Source: Xanthobacteraceae bacterium
Lineage (GTDB): Bacteria; Pseudomonadota; Alphaproteobacteria; Rhizobiales; Xanthobacteraceae
Direction: 5' to 3'
Length of the DNA: 64,000 bases
Assembly: GCA_023954195.1 (NCBI GenBank)
Contig: JAMLIK010000005.1
Coordinates: 124,001-188,000 of the forward strand
The translations under genes were made by a program, and so were the position numbers. Position 1 is the stretch's first letter. Every line of letters begins with the position of its first letter. This document shows, piece by piece, positions 39,174 to 49,788 of the stretch. The notes beneath the pieces are model-generated. The model ran no database searches, had not been told where the DNA came from, and worked only from the letters and a program-made list of their open reading frames with translations.

Positions 39174-40526
39174 TCAGATCAGCCGCTTGATCTTCCGCTT
39201 GCGCCAGACGAACCAGTAGAACGTCATCTGCATCAGCAGCATGGCGCAGAACGCCGCCGGATAGGCGATCCAGACGCCGGTAAGGCCGAGCCCGCGGCTG
39301 AGCACGATGGCCGCCGGCACCTCCACCGCGAGGATCGCGGTGATCGACAGCAGGGTCGGCACCACCACGGTGCCGCTGGCGCGCATGGTGGCCGAGAACA
39401 CGCCGGCCATCCCGAACGGCACCGTGCCCCACAGCACGATGTGCAGCGCGTGTTGCGCCAGTTCGAGGACGTTCTCGTCGATGATGAACAGGCCGACGAT
39501 CAGCCGCGACAGCAGGTAGCCGAGAACGACCAGCCCGCCGGTCATGCCGAGGTTGAGCCACAGCCCGGTCCTGACGATGGCGCCGAGCCGATCGACATGG
39601 CCGGCGCCGATCGCCTGGGCCGAGAAGATCGAGGCGGTGATGGCGATCGAGATCGCCGGGAACTGCACATAGGCCAGCACCTGGTTGAGCGCCCCGTAAG
39701 CGGCGGTGGCGTCGGAGCCGAAGCCGTTGACGATGCCGAGCAGCGCCAGCTCGGCCAGCGACATCACCACCAGCTGCACCGCCGTCGGCAGGCCGATACG
39801 CAGCACCTTGCCGAGCAGCGTGAAATCCGGGACCATGCCGCGCAGGAAGGCGCGGTCCGGCGCCAGCGCGTGATGCTTGCGCCGCATGTAGAGGGCGAGC
39901 CAGCCCAGCGTGACGACCGAGGCGACGGCCGAGGCGCAGGCGGCGCTGGCGACGCCGAGTTGCGGCAGTCCGAGCCAGCCCCGGATCAGCGCCGGCGTCA
40001 CCACCAGGCCGATGGCGGTCGAGAACGCCAGCGCGAACAGCGGCGTCACCGTGTCGCCGACGCCGCGCATCATCGAGGTCAGCAGCAGGAACGTGAAGGT
40101 CGCCGGCATCGCGATCATCATGATGCGGGCATAGTCGGTGGCGGCGTCGAGCACGTTGGCCGGCGTCGCCAGCGCGATCAGAAGCTCGCGGGTGAAGGTG
40201 CCGCCGAGCACGGCGATCGCGGCGCCGCCGACCAGCGCCAGCGTCAGCGCGGTGCCCGCGACCTCCTTCACCCGCTCCGGCTTGCGCGCGCCCCAGGCTT
40301 GCCCGATCAGCACCGACGCACCGGCCCCGAGCCCGATGATGAAGGAGATGAACAGGAACATCACCGGAAAGAAACCGGCGACGGCGGCGAGCGCGTCGAC
40401 GCCGATCATCTGGCCGAGATAGATGCTGTTGATGGTGCCGAACAGCGCTTGCAGGATGTTGCTCAGCATCATCGGCAGCAGGAAGACGATATACGTCCGC
40501 CAGAGAGGAATGACGGGGGCGGTCAT
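39174..40526 (-). CDS. MATE-family multidrug/Na+ antiporter
   Basis: A 450-residue inner-membrane protein with about twelve hydrophobic segments in two similar halves (FLLPMMLSNILQALFGTINS in the first, LGKVLRIGLPTAVQLVVMSL in the second), the MATE layout. The first half has SVLIGQAWGARKPERVKEVA and the second FSAQAIGAGHVDRLGAIVRT, the paired MATE G-Q/GAG signatures. It would export cationic drugs or metabolites against a Na+ or proton gradient. It lies 19 bases after the DUF2239 gene in the same direction, so the two probably share a promoter. Confidence 0.93.
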   Translation of the reverse strand: MTAPVIPLWRTYIVFLLPMMLSNILQALFGTINSIYLGQMIGVDALAAVAGFFPVMFLFISFIIGLGAGASVLIGQAWGARKPERVKEVAGTALTLALVGGAAIAVLGGTFTRELLIALATPANVLDAATDYARIMMIAMPATFTFLLLTSMMRGVGDTVTPLFALAFSTAIGLVVTPALIRGWLGLPQLGVASAACASAVASVVTLGWLALYMRRKHHALAPDRAFLRGMVPDFTLLGKVLRIGLPTAVQLVVMSLAELALLGIVNGFGSDATAAYGALNQVLAYVQFPAISIAITASIFSAQAIGAGHVDRLGAIVRTGLWLNLGMTGGLVVLGYLLSRLIVGLFIIDENVLELAQHALHIVLWGTVPFGMAGVFSATMRASGTVVVPTLLSITAILAVEVPAAIVLSRGLGLTGVWIAYPAAFCAMLLMQMTFYWFVWRKRKIKRLI

Positions 40527-40545
40527 GATGGTCCTTCTGCGCCGC

Positions 40546-41130
40546 TCAGCCGGCTGTGTCGCTGAATGCGAGCTTGACGATGTGGTCGCGAATGTCGGGC
40601 GGCCATGGCGCGATCAGTTCGGCGAATCGATGGCGGTCGGCGGCGAACAGCGCGCGTGACGCTTCCTCGAAGCCCGGCAGGTTGCCCGCCATCGCCGACA
40701 TGAAATGATAGGCGGCGTCGCGCGCCATGCGGGCGCGGTCGAGCTCGCCGTTGCGGCGACGCGCCTCCTCGACCAGTTTGCGCAACGCCACCGACGCGCC
40801 GCCCGGCTGGGTGGCGAGCCAGTCCCAATGGCGCGGCAGCAAGGTCACCTCGCGGGCGACGACGCCGAGCTTCGGCCGGCCACGGCCGCGCGGCGGCTCC
40901 GGTTCGGGAGCGGACAGCGGCTTGTGCGCGGCGGGTCGCAGCCGCGCCACCACCTCGGCGGGGCTGCCGCGCAGGTCGAGATCGACGGGGCGGCCGGTTG
41001 CGTCGTCGAAAATCAGGATCGGTGTGGATCCCGGCCGGTCCGCCATCCATTTGACCACCAGCGCGACTTCCGCCAGCGATCCGGTGGCGACGCGGTGATT
41101 ATTCTCGAAGACGGTGAACTGGTCGGTCAT
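40546..41130 (-). CDS. DUF2239-family protein
   Basis: A 194-residue protein of DUF2239, function unknown. ATG 41130 (MTDQFTVFENNHRVATGSLA) is chosen; an upstream ATG at 41184 would sit inside the operator-like repeat. It carries the family blocks TPILIFDDATGRPVDLDLRG, a basic hinge (PPRGRGRPKLGVVAREVTLL), RHWDWLATQPGGASVALRKL and DAAYHFMSAMAGNLPGFEEA. The GRPKLGV stretch and following helices resemble ribbon-helix-helix-like DNA binding, so it may bind DNA. Probably in an operon with the MATE gene. Confidence 0.85.
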   Translation of the reverse strand: MTDQFTVFENNHRVATGSLAEVALVVKWMADRPGSTPILIFDDATGRPVDLDLRGSPAEVVARLRPAAHKPLSAPEPEPPRGRGRPKLGVVAREVTLLPRHWDWLATQPGGASVALRKLVEEARRRNGELDRARMARDAAYHFMSAMAGNLPGFEEASRALFAADRHRFAELIAPWPPDIRDHIVKLAFSDTAG

Positions 41131-41157
41131 GGTCAAGCTCGCGGAAGGGTCGCGCTT

Positions 41158-41199
41158 TTTATCCGGGCGAAAATTATCAGTCAATATTACCCGGATAAA
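41158..41199 (-). promoter_or_regulatory. Promoter of the DUF2239 gene framed by a perfect inverted repeat
   Basis: Ten-base arms TTTATCCGGG (41,158-41,167) and CCCGGATAAA (41,190-41,199) are exact complements, 22 bases apart. On the minus strand TTGACT, then 17 bases, then TAAAAA lie across this repeat, a reasonable sigma-70 promoter. A repressor binding both arms would cover it. The gene driven is DUF2239 and possibly MATE. Confidence 0.65.
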
Positions 41200-41211
41200 A
41201 TATTTTCGACT

Positions 41212-42603
41212 TCATCGCGAAGCCGGCGCGACCCTCACTTGCGCCAGCAGCATCAGCCCGAGCAGGAACAGCACCACGATCACCCCCATGCCGGCCTTCT
41301 GGCTGGCGGTGGCGGCGGTGACGATGCCGATCAACAGCGGCCCGATGAACGACGTCACCTTGCCGGTCAGCGCGAACAGGCCGAAGAACTGCGCGATGCG
41401 GTCCTGCGGCGCCATGCGGATCAGGAGCGCGCGCGAGGCCGCCTGCAACGGCGCGCCGGTCATGCCGATCAGCGCGCCGAGCAGCAGGTAGGCCTTTTCG
41501 GCGGCCGAGGCGAACAGCGCGCCGCCGGGCTGTGGCGGATCGACCGCGACGAACAGGATCGAATTGCGGTCCACCAGCAGGATGGACAGGCTCGACAGTA
41601 GCAGGACCGTCAGCGCGCCCACGATCACCCGCTTCGATCCGAAGCGATCGTCGAGCTTGCCGCCCAGCCACGCGCCGACCGCGCCGGCCAGCGCCAGCAG
41701 GATGCCGAAGGTGCCCATCTGGATGGTGCGCCAGCCGAAGGTGCCGGCGGCGTAGATGCCGCCGAACGCGAACAGCGAAATCAGGCCGTCGGTGTAGAGC
41801 ATGTTGGCGAGCAGAAACACCGCGATCGACCTGCGCCGCGGCAGTTCGCCCAGCGTCTGGCGCAGCTCGCGCAGGCCCTCGCCGAGCGCCGCGCGGATCG
41901 GCCGCCGCGCCGGAAAATCCGGCGTCAGCAAAAACATCGGCAGCACGAACACCATGAACCACAACCCGGTCAGCGGGCCGGTGGCGCGGTCGCCCTGATG
42001 GGTCGCCGGATCGAGCCCGAACAGCGGCGCGAAGCCGAACAATGTGCGGCCTGAGTCGGGGCTTGCGGCGAGAAAGCCCAGCACCAGCACCAGGCTGAGG
42101 ATGCCGCCGATGTAACCGGTGGCCCAGCCGGTGCCGGAGAGCCGGCCGATCCGCTCCGGCGGCACCAGCGACGGCATCATCGCGTTGTTGAACACGGTGG
42201 CGAACTCGACGCCGACGGTGGCGATCGCATAAGCCACCAGCACCGGCACGATCACCGAGGGATCGCCCGGCTTGCCGATCCACATCAGCGCGGATCCGAG
42301 CACCAAGAGCGCGCCGAACCCCGCGATCCACGGCTTGCGGCGGCCGCTGGCGTCGGCGACGGCGCCGAGCACCGGCGACATCAAGGCGATCAGGAAGCCG
42401 GCGGCGGCGGTGGCAAAACCCCACAGCGACTGGCCCTCCGCCGGCGTCGCCGCCACGAAGGTCGCGAAATACGGCGCGAACACGAAGGTCGTGATCAGCG
42501 TGAAATAAGGCTGCGCCGCCCAGTCGAAGAAGATCCACGCCACCACCGCCGAACGCGGCGGATAGGCGGCGGGCAACTCCGCGTCGGCGGTGGTTATCGA
42601 CAT
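41212..42603 (-). CDS. MFS transporter, UMF1/Atg22-like
   Basis: A 463-residue permease with about eleven to twelve hydrophobic helices. The start has the family sequence AWIFFDWAAQPYFTLITTFV, and SPVLGAVADASGRRKPWIAG is the classic MFS loop 2-3 motif. VEFATVFNNAMMPSLVPPER and LDDRFGSKRVIVGALTV follow. This matches the Atg22/UMF1 group, which in yeast exports amino acids from the vacuole; bacterial substrates are unknown. The stop lies only 13 bases beyond the DUF2239 operator repeat. Confidence 0.9.
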   Translation of the reverse strand: MSITTADAELPAAYPPRSAVVAWIFFDWAAQPYFTLITTFVFAPYFATFVAATPAEGQSLWGFATAAAGFLIALMSPVLGAVADASGRRKPWIAGFGALLVLGSALMWIGKPGDPSVIVPVLVAYAIATVGVEFATVFNNAMMPSLVPPERIGRLSGTGWATGYIGGILSLVLVLGFLAASPDSGRTLFGFAPLFGLDPATHQGDRATGPLTGLWFMVFVLPMFLLTPDFPARRPIRAALGEGLRELRQTLGELPRRRSIAVFLLANMLYTDGLISLFAFGGIYAAGTFGWRTIQMGTFGILLALAGAVGAWLGGKLDDRFGSKRVIVGALTVLLLSSLSILLVDRNSILFVAVDPPQPGGALFASAAEKAYLLLGALIGMTGAPLQAASRALLIRMAPQDRIAQFFGLFALTGKVTSFIGPLLIGIVTAATASQKAGMGVIVVLFLLGLMLLAQVRVAPASR

Positions 42604-42936
42604 CGGGGTTCCCTCGCGAATCAGCGTCGGCTGTGATGACGCGCATCGCCTGCCCTATAGCATGGTCGCCGCGCCTGATCGGGCGATGATGGGGCGCGGA
42701 ACTCACAACTTCGTGGCGGCTCGCCGAAAAACGAGGCGTCATCCTCCGCGAAGGCGGACGATCCAGTATTCCGTGCGGACGCATGGGAAATTTGCGCCGA
42801 TATGGAATACTGGATGCTCCGCCGGAGCCCGTCATCGGGTCGCGCCTTGCGCGGACCCGTTGGCGGAACATGACGACTTTCGTGTTGCGGATTCTTCCCA
42901 TAGAGCAATTTTCGGCTGGCCTCCGAGGAATTCTTG
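42604..42936. other. Divergent gap with repeat between MFS and ggt
   Basis: 333 bases with no supported gene; most is the family D repeat described separately. The outer ~130 and ~60 bases should hold the promoters of the leftward MFS and rightward ggt genes. Confidence 0.5.
42738..42873. repeat. Palindromic intergenic repeat, family D
   Basis: Opens GTCATCCTCCGCGAAGGCGG and ends GGCGGAACATGACGA, with the internal pair CCAGTATTCCGTG / ATGGAATACTGGATGC. It matches the element at 14,667-14,803, including the segment CCGGAGCC(C/T)GTCATCGGG. Confidence 0.8.
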
Positions 42937-44679
<1,743 letters not shown>

Positions 44680-44697
44680 GGGACTGACAGGTTGATC

Positions 44698-44817
44698 GTC
44701 ATTGCGAGCACTCGGATCAACGCTTCGCGTTGTCCGAGCACAGGCTCCGCGAAGCAATCCAGAAGGATGCAAAGCAAGAACTGGATCGCTTCGGAGCTCA
44801 CGCTCCTCGCAATGACG
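44698..44817. repeat. Palindromic intergenic repeat, family B (long variant)
   Basis: Starts GTCATTGCGAGCACTCGGAT and ends CTCACGCTCCTCGCAATGAC, with GCGAAGCAATCCAG / CTGGATCGCTTCGG in the middle. It fills the ggt-purH gap between the two convergent stops, where it could also act as a terminator. Confidence 0.8.
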
Positions 44818-44850
44818 AATCAAACGCGGGATCTTGAACGAATCGCGCCT

Positions 44851-46443
44851 TCAATGCCGGAAATGCCGGGTGCCGGTCAGCACCATGGCGATGCCGTGGT
44901 CGTCGGCGGCCTTGATGACTTCGTCGTCGCGCACCGAGCCGCCGGGCTGGATCACCGCGGTGGCGCCGGCCTCGATGCAGGCCAGCATGCCGTCCGCGAA
45001 CGGGAAGAAGGCGTCGGAGGCCACCACCGATCCGCGCGTCATCGGCTCCGCCAGCTTCAATTCGCGCGCGGCGTCCTGCGCTTTTCGCGCGGCGATGCGC
45101 GCCGAATCGACCCGGCTCATCTGGCCGGCGCCGATGCCAACGGTGGCGAGGTCTTTCGCATAGATGATGGTGTTGGACTTGACGTGCTTGGCGACGCGGA
45201 AGGCGAAGCGCAGGTCGCGCAGCTCGGCCTCGGTCGGCGCGCGCCTGGTCACCACCTTCAGCGTCATGTCGTCCACCGAGGCGTTGTCGCGGCCCTGCAC
45301 CAGCAGGCCGCCGGCCACGGTTTTCGCGGTGAGCCCCGCCGCGCGCGGGTCGGGAAGGCCGCCGGCGAGCAGCAGCCGCAGATTCTTCTTCGCCGCGACG
45401 ATGGCGATGGCTTCCGCGCTGGCGTCGGGGGCGATGATGACCTCGGTGAAAATCTCGGTGATCGCGCGCGCCGCCTCCCCGTCCAGCGCGCGGTTGAGCG
45501 CGACGATGCCGCCGAAAGCCGAGGTCGAATCGCAGGCCAGCGCCTTGCGATACGCGCTGACGAGATCGGCGCTTTCCGCGACGCCGCACGGGTTGGCGTG
45601 CTTGATGATGGCGACGGCGGCGGTGCGCGTGGCGTCGAATTCGGCGACGCATTCGTAGGCGGCGTCGGTGTCGTTGATGTTGTTGTAGGACAGTTCCTTG
45701 CCCTGCAACTGCCGCGCGGTGGCGACGCCGAAGCGGCGATCCGGCGTGCGGTAGAACGCGGCGGTCTGGTGCGGGTTCTCGCCGTAGCGCAAGCGCTGCG
45801 CCAGCCGTCCGCCGAAGGCGCGGTAATCCGGCGCGTCGGTGTGGTTCTGAAGCGCGAACCAGTTGGAGATCGCGGCGTCGTAGGCGGCGGTGCGCGCGTA
45901 AGCCTTGGCGGCGAGGCGGCGGCGCAGCGCAAGCGTCGTGGCGCCGTCATGGACGGCGAGTTCGTCGAGCACCGCTTGATAATCGCTGGCCTCGACCACC
46001 ACCGCGACGTCGCCGTGGTTCTTGGCGGCGGCGCGGATCATCGCCGGGCCGCCGATGTCGATGTTCTCGATGCAGTCGTCGTAGGGCGCGCCGTTGTCGA
46101 CGGTCGCCTCGAACGGGTAGAGGTTGACGACCAGAAGATCGATCGGCGCGATGCCGTGGTCGGTCATCGCCTTGGCGTGCTCGGCGTTGTCGCGGATCGC
46201 CAGCAACCCGCCATGCACTTTCGGGTGCAGCGTCTTGACCCGGCCGTCCATCATTTCCGGAAAGCCGGTGAGTTCGGAGACGTCGCGCACCTTGAGGCCC
46301 GCGGCCGCGATCGCCTTGGCGGTTCCGCCGGTCGAGACCAACTCGATGCCGCGCGCCGCCAGCGCCGTGGCGAAGTCGATCAGACCGGTCTTGTCGGAAA
46401 CGGAAAGCAGGGCGCGGGTCACGCGGCGCGGGGTGTCGGACAT
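44851..46443 (-). CDS. purH: Bifunctional AICAR transformylase / IMP cyclohydrolase
   Basis: A 530-residue enzyme for the last two steps of IMP synthesis. The N-terminal ~200 residues form the MGS-like cyclohydrolase domain ([56 protein letters not shown]). The C-terminal AICAR transformylase has [28 protein letters not shown] with the catalytic Lys-His pair, and [10 protein letters not shown]. The start [15 protein letters not shown] is at 46443; a longer frame has no ribosome site. It is convergent with ggt. Confidence 0.98.
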   Translation of the reverse strand: MSDTPRRVTRALLSVSDKTGLIDFATALAARGIELVSTGGTAKAIAAAGLKVRDVSELTGFPEMMDGRVKTLHPKVHGGLLAIRDNAEHAKAMTDHGIAPIDLLVVNLYPFEATVDNGAPYDDCIENIDIGGPAMIRAAAKNHGDVAVVVEASDYQAVLDELAVHDGATTLALRRRLAAKAYARTAAYDAAISNWFALQNHTDAPDYRAFGGRLAQRLRYGENPHQTAAFYRTPDRRFGVATARQLQGKELSYNNINDTDAAYECVAEFDATRTAAVAIIKHANPCGVAESADLVSAYRKALACDSTSAFGGIVALNRALDGEAARAITEIFTEVIIAPDASAEAIAIVAAKKNLRLLLAGGLPDPRAAGLTAKTVAGGLLVQGRDNASVDDMTLKVVTRRAPTEAELRDLRFAFRVAKHVKSNTIIYAKDLATVGIGAGQMSRVDSARIAARKAQDAARELKLAEPMTRGSVVASDAFFPFADGMLACIEAGATAVIQPGGSVRDDEVIKAADDHGIAMVLTGTRHFRH

Positions 46444-46550
46444 GGCAATGGTTCCTGGGGGATTTAAGGCCGCCGGGTAGCACGATTTCAACGGCGACGG
46501 AACCGGGTCGGGGTAAATCTGATGGGCTTAGCTGGATCAAAAAATCCCGG

Positions 46551-46667
46551 CGTCGTCCCCGCGCAGGCGGGGAGCCATAACCCCTGGCGCTTATTGCTAT
46601 AAAATGACCCTGGGTGATGGAGCGGAAGCGCTGCGGCGTATGGGTCCCCGCCTGCGCGGGGACGACG
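46551..46667. repeat. Palindromic intergenic repeat, family C
   Basis: Outer arms GTCGTCCCCGCGCAGGCGGG and CCCCGCCTGCGCGGGGACGA; nearly identical to the copy at 38,326-38,448 over the second half. The 295-base gap between the CitE-like stop and purH start otherwise holds only promoter sequence. Confidence 0.85.
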
Positions 46668-46738
46668 ATTTTCGTGTTGAAAATCCGTGCGCGAAAAGAA
46701 TTTCGGTCGGACTCTGATGACTCCACCGTGCCATTCGC

Positions 46739-47620
46739 TCAGCCTTGTTCCAGCGCGCTGACGGCGTCGGCGATGGCCAGCGTGCGGCGGGCGATCTCGG
46801 CGTGCAGGCGCTCCACCATGCGGCCGTCGAGCTGGATCGCGCCGCGCGAGGCGTTTTCGGGCAGGTCGAAGGCGGCGACGATCTTGCGGGCAAGGGCGAC
46901 CTCGTCGGCCGGCGGCGTGAAGGCTTCGTTGCAGATGGCGAGATGGCTGGGATGGATCAGCGTCTTGCCGTCGAAGCCGAGGTCGAGGCTCTGCGCGCAC
47001 TCCTCGCGCAGGCCGTCCATGTTGCCGATGTCGCCATAGGGGCCGTCGAGCATCTCCAGGCCGTGGGCGTGGGCCGCCAGCACGCAATGGGTGATGATCG
47101 GCAGCATGGTGGCGCGGCCCGGCACCATGCGGATGCGGGTCTCGCGGGCGATGTCGTTGGGGCCGAACACGAAGCCGGCGAGCCGCATCGACGGATCGGC
47201 GGCCTGCGCGGCGAGCTTGTCGGCGTCGAGGATGGCGCGCGCGGTCTCGATCATCGCCCAGACCTTCACCGCCGGATCGGCGTTGGCCTCCTTGAGCCGG
47301 CCGGACACCAGCGTGAGATCCTCCACGGTGGACACTTTCGGCACCAGGATGCCGTCCGGCCGCGCCGCCGCCGCCATGTTGAGGTCGTCGAGCCACCACG
47401 GCGAATCCAGGCTGTTGACGCGGATCAACACCTCGCGCCGACCGAAGCCGCGCGCGGCCACCGCCCGCGCGATCTGATCGCGCGCCAGCGACTTGGCGTC
47501 GGGCGCCACCGCGTCCTCAAGGTCGAGAATGAGCCCGTCGGCCGGCAGCGTCCGCGCCTTCTCCAGCGCGCGGGCGTTGGAACCCGGCATGAACAGCAGG
47601 CTGCGGCGGGGACGGGTCAT
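46739..47620 (-). CDS. CitE-like CoA-ester lyase (HpcH/HpaI family)
   Basis: A 293-residue TIM-barrel lyase. Motifs are RSLLFMPGSNARALEKARTL, LILDLEDAVAPDAK with the acidic Mg/substrate residues, VLIRVNSLDSPWWLDDL, ILVPKVSTVEDL, WAMIETARAILDADKL with the second metal Glu, and GFDGKTLIHPSHLAICNEAF. It is of the citrate-lyase-beta/malyl-CoA or citramalyl-CoA lyase group; without CitF/CitD next to it, a stand-alone acyl-CoA lyase is more likely. It is divergent from the carbonic anhydrase gene. Confidence 0.92.
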   Translation of the reverse strand: MTRPRRSLLFMPGSNARALEKARTLPADGLILDLEDAVAPDAKSLARDQIARAVAARGFGRREVLIRVNSLDSPWWLDDLNMAAAARPDGILVPKVSTVEDLTLVSGRLKEANADPAVKVWAMIETARAILDADKLAAQAADPSMRLAGFVFGPNDIARETRIRMVPGRATMLPIITHCVLAAHAHGLEMLDGPYGDIGNMDGLREECAQSLDLGFDGKTLIHPSHLAICNEAFTPPADEVALARKIVAAFDLPENASRGAIQLDGRMVERLHAEIARRTLAIADAVSALEQG

Positions 47621-47737
47621 GATGCGGTTCCTCGATGATGGGCGGCTGGAACGCGGTTTCCGACGGGTGTCGGGGACAGACTCGAAGCCCTAACATCGCC
47701 GGCCTTCGAGAGAAAGCCTTGTTCCGGTGGGATCACT

Positions 47738-47761
47738 ATGGTTGATGGGGCCATCAACCAT
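47738..47761. promoter_or_regulatory. Palindrome in the leader of the carbonic anhydrase gene
   Basis: ATGGTTGATGG-GG-CCATCAACCAT: 11-base perfect arms with a 2-base centre, ending 9 bases before the preferred start at 47,771. It lies in the divergent gap with the CitE-like gene, so it could be an operator for either or form a leader hairpin covering the ribosome site. Confidence 0.55.
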
Positions 47762-47770
47762 CATCAGGTC

Positions 47771-48427
47771 ATGCCCATGCTGACATTCCCGAAACATCTG
47801 ATCGCGGGATATCGCGATTTCGCGAGCCATCGTCTTCCCGCCGAGCAATCGCGCTATCGCGACCTCTCCGAACACGGCCAGTCGCCGGAAATCATGGTGA
47901 TCGGCTGTTGCGACTCGCGCGTCGCGCCGGAAACCATCTTCGACGCCGGGCCGGGCGAATTGTTCGTGGTGCGCAACGTCGCCAATCTGGTGCCGCCCTA
48001 CGCGCCGGACGGCGAGGCCCACGGCGTTTCCGCCGCGCTGGAATTCGCGGTGCAGGTGCTGCATGTGAAGCACATCGTGGTGATGGGCCATGCCCAGTGC
48101 GGCGGCGTCAAGGCGCTGACCGGTGACGGCAAGCCGTTGTCGCCCGGCGACTTCATCGGACGCTGGATGTCGCTGATGGAGCCGGATCACGCGAAGCTGA
48201 AGCCGAACGCCGGCGAGGATCGCGAAGCCTTCATCACCCGGCTGGAGCACGCCGTCATCAAGCGCAGCCTGCAAAACCTGATGACGTTCCCCTGCATCCG
48301 CATCCTGGTCGAGCGCGGCTCGCTGCTGCTGCACGGCGCGTATTTCGGCGTCGCCAAGGGCGACCTCTACATTCTCGACAAGGCCAGCGGCGAATTCCGC
48401 ACGCCGAAGCACGCGGTGGCGGTGTAA
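47771..48427 (+). CDS. Beta-class carbonic anhydrase
   Basis: A ~218-residue beta-carbonic anhydrase interconverting CO2 and bicarbonate. Zinc ligands are in VIGCCDSRVAPE (Cys plus the Asp-Arg dyad) and VVMGHAQCGGVKAL (His and Cys). VVRNVANLVPPY and KGDLYILDKASGEF complete the family. The start is uncertain: ATG 47771 or 47777 (MLTFPKHLIAGYRDF) lies at the normal position, while ATG 47738 would translate through a perfect palindrome. A bidirectional terminator follows at 48,588. Confidence 0.93.
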   Translation: MPMLTFPKHLIAGYRDFASHRLPAEQSRYRDLSEHGQSPEIMVIGCCDSRVAPETIFDAGPGELFVVRNVANLVPPYAPDGEAHGVSAALEFAVQVLHVKHIVVMGHAQCGGVKALTGDGKPLSPGDFIGRWMSLMEPDHAKLKPNAGEDREAFITRLEHAVIKRSLQNLMTFPCIRILVERGSLLLHGAYFGVAKGDLYILDKASGEFRTPKHAVAV

Positions 48428-48461
48428 ATTCATTTTGCGGACGGATTCGTAACACGAAAAG

Positions 48462-48555
48462 CGTCGTCCTCGCGCAGGCGAGGACCCATAACCCCTGGCA
48501 TTTGATTGAACCGAATCGCTGTGGCGTATGGGTCCCTGCCTTCGCGGGGACGACG
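48462..48555. repeat. Palindromic intergenic repeat, family C (short)
   Basis: Arms GTCGTCCTCGCGCAGGCGAG and CCTGCCTTCGCGGGGACGAC with the inner CCCATAACCCCTGGC / GTATGGGTCC pair; the middle is shorter than in the other copies. It lies after the carbonic anhydrase gene and before the terminator. Confidence 0.85.
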
Positions 48556-48587
48556 CTGATCGAGTCGCTGGCATCCCATCCCAAACG

Positions 48588-48615
48588 AAAACGGGCGGCT
48601 CGCGCCGCCCGTTTT
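48588..48615. terminator. Bidirectional rho-independent terminator
   Basis: AAAACGGGCGGC-TCGC-GCCGCCCGTTTT: a 12-base perfect stem with A-tract on one side and T-tract on the other, between the convergent carbonic anhydrase and asd genes. Confidence 0.92.
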
Positions 48616-48637
48616 GCATTCGTCGCGGTGCCGCGCC

Positions 48638-49672
48638 TTACGCCGCCTTCCGCTTCGGTTGCAGCAGCTTGCGGTTGACCAGGCATTCCGCGATCTGGAT
48701 CGCGTTCAGCGCCGCGCCCTTGCGCAGGTTGTCGGAGACGCACCACAGCACCAGGCCGTTGTCCACCGTCGCGTCCTCGCGGATGCGGCTGATGTAGGTG
48801 GCGTCCTCGCCCGCCGATTCATACGGCGTGACGTAGCCGCCCGGCTCGCGCTTGTCGATCACCAGGCAGCCCGGCGCCTTGCGCAGCACCTCGCGCGCCT
48901 CGTCGACGCCAATCGGCTTCTCGAACTCGATGTTGACCGCCTCCGAGTGGCCGATGAACACCGGCACGCGCACGCAGGTCGCGGTCAGCTTGATCCTCGG
49001 ATCGAGGATCTTCTTGGTCTCGGCCACCATCTTCCATTCTTCCTTGGTGTAGCCGTCCTCCATGAAGACATCGATGTGCGGGATTACGTTGAAGGCGATC
49101 CGCTTCGGGAATTTCTTGGTGACGAGATCGCTCGCGGTGTAGACCGCCTTGGTCTGCGCGAACAGTTCGTCCATGCCTTCCTTGCCGGCGCCCGACACCG
49201 ACTGATAGGTCGAGACCACGACGCGCTTGATGGTCGCCGCGTCATGCAGCGGCTTCAGCGCGACCACGAGCTGCGCCGTCGAGCAGTTCGGGTTGGCGAT
49301 GATGTTCTTTTTGGTGAACCCCGCGACAGCGTCGGCGTTGACCTCGGGCACGATCAGCGGCACGTCGGCGTCGTAGCGCCACGCCGACGAGTTGTCGATC
49401 ACCACCGCGCCCTGCGCGCCGATCCTCGGCGACCATTCCTTGGACACTTCGCCGCCCGCCGACATCAGGCAGATGTCGACGTCGCTGAAATCGTAGTTTT
49501 CGAGCGCCTTGACTTTCAGGGTGCGGTCGCCGAACGAAACTTCGGTGCCGACGCTGCGCCGCGACGCCAACGCCACCACCTCGTCCGCCGGGAATTTGCG
49601 CTCATCCAGGATGTTGAGCATTTCCCGTCCGACATTGCCGGTCGCCCCGGCCACCGCAACCTTGTAACCCAT
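48638..49672 (-). CDS. asd: Aspartate-semialdehyde dehydrogenase
   Basis: A 344-residue enzyme that reduces aspartyl phosphate to aspartate semialdehyde with NADPH, the branch point to lysine/diaminopimelate, threonine and methionine. VAVAGATGNVGREMLNIL binds the cofactor; ANPNCSTAQLVVALKPLHD holds the catalytic Cys; FNVIPHIDVF, RVPVFIGHSEAVNIEF with the catalytic His, and DNGLVLWCVSDNLRKGAALN are intact. It ends at a strong terminator shared with the carbonic anhydrase gene. Confidence 0.98.
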   Translation of the reverse strand: MGYKVAVAGATGNVGREMLNILDERKFPADEVVALASRRSVGTEVSFGDRTLKVKALENYDFSDVDICLMSAGGEVSKEWSPRIGAQGAVVIDNSSAWRYDADVPLIVPEVNADAVAGFTKKNIIANPNCSTAQLVVALKPLHDAATIKRVVVSTYQSVSGAGKEGMDELFAQTKAVYTASDLVTKKFPKRIAFNVIPHIDVFMEDGYTKEEWKMVAETKKILDPRIKLTATCVRVPVFIGHSEAVNIEFEKPIGVDEAREVLRKAPGCLVIDKREPGGYVTPYESAGEDATYISRIREDATVDNGLVLWCVSDNLRKGAALNAIQIAECLVNRKLLQPKRKAA

Positions 49673-49788
49673 CGTTCACTCTCCGAGCAAAAATGCCGCC
49701 GCGCCGCGTGTCGCGGCAAGCAAGCGGGAGCAGCTTCTATGCGAGAAACGCCCAAGACACAACATTCGCACATCAACCCGGCATTTTC

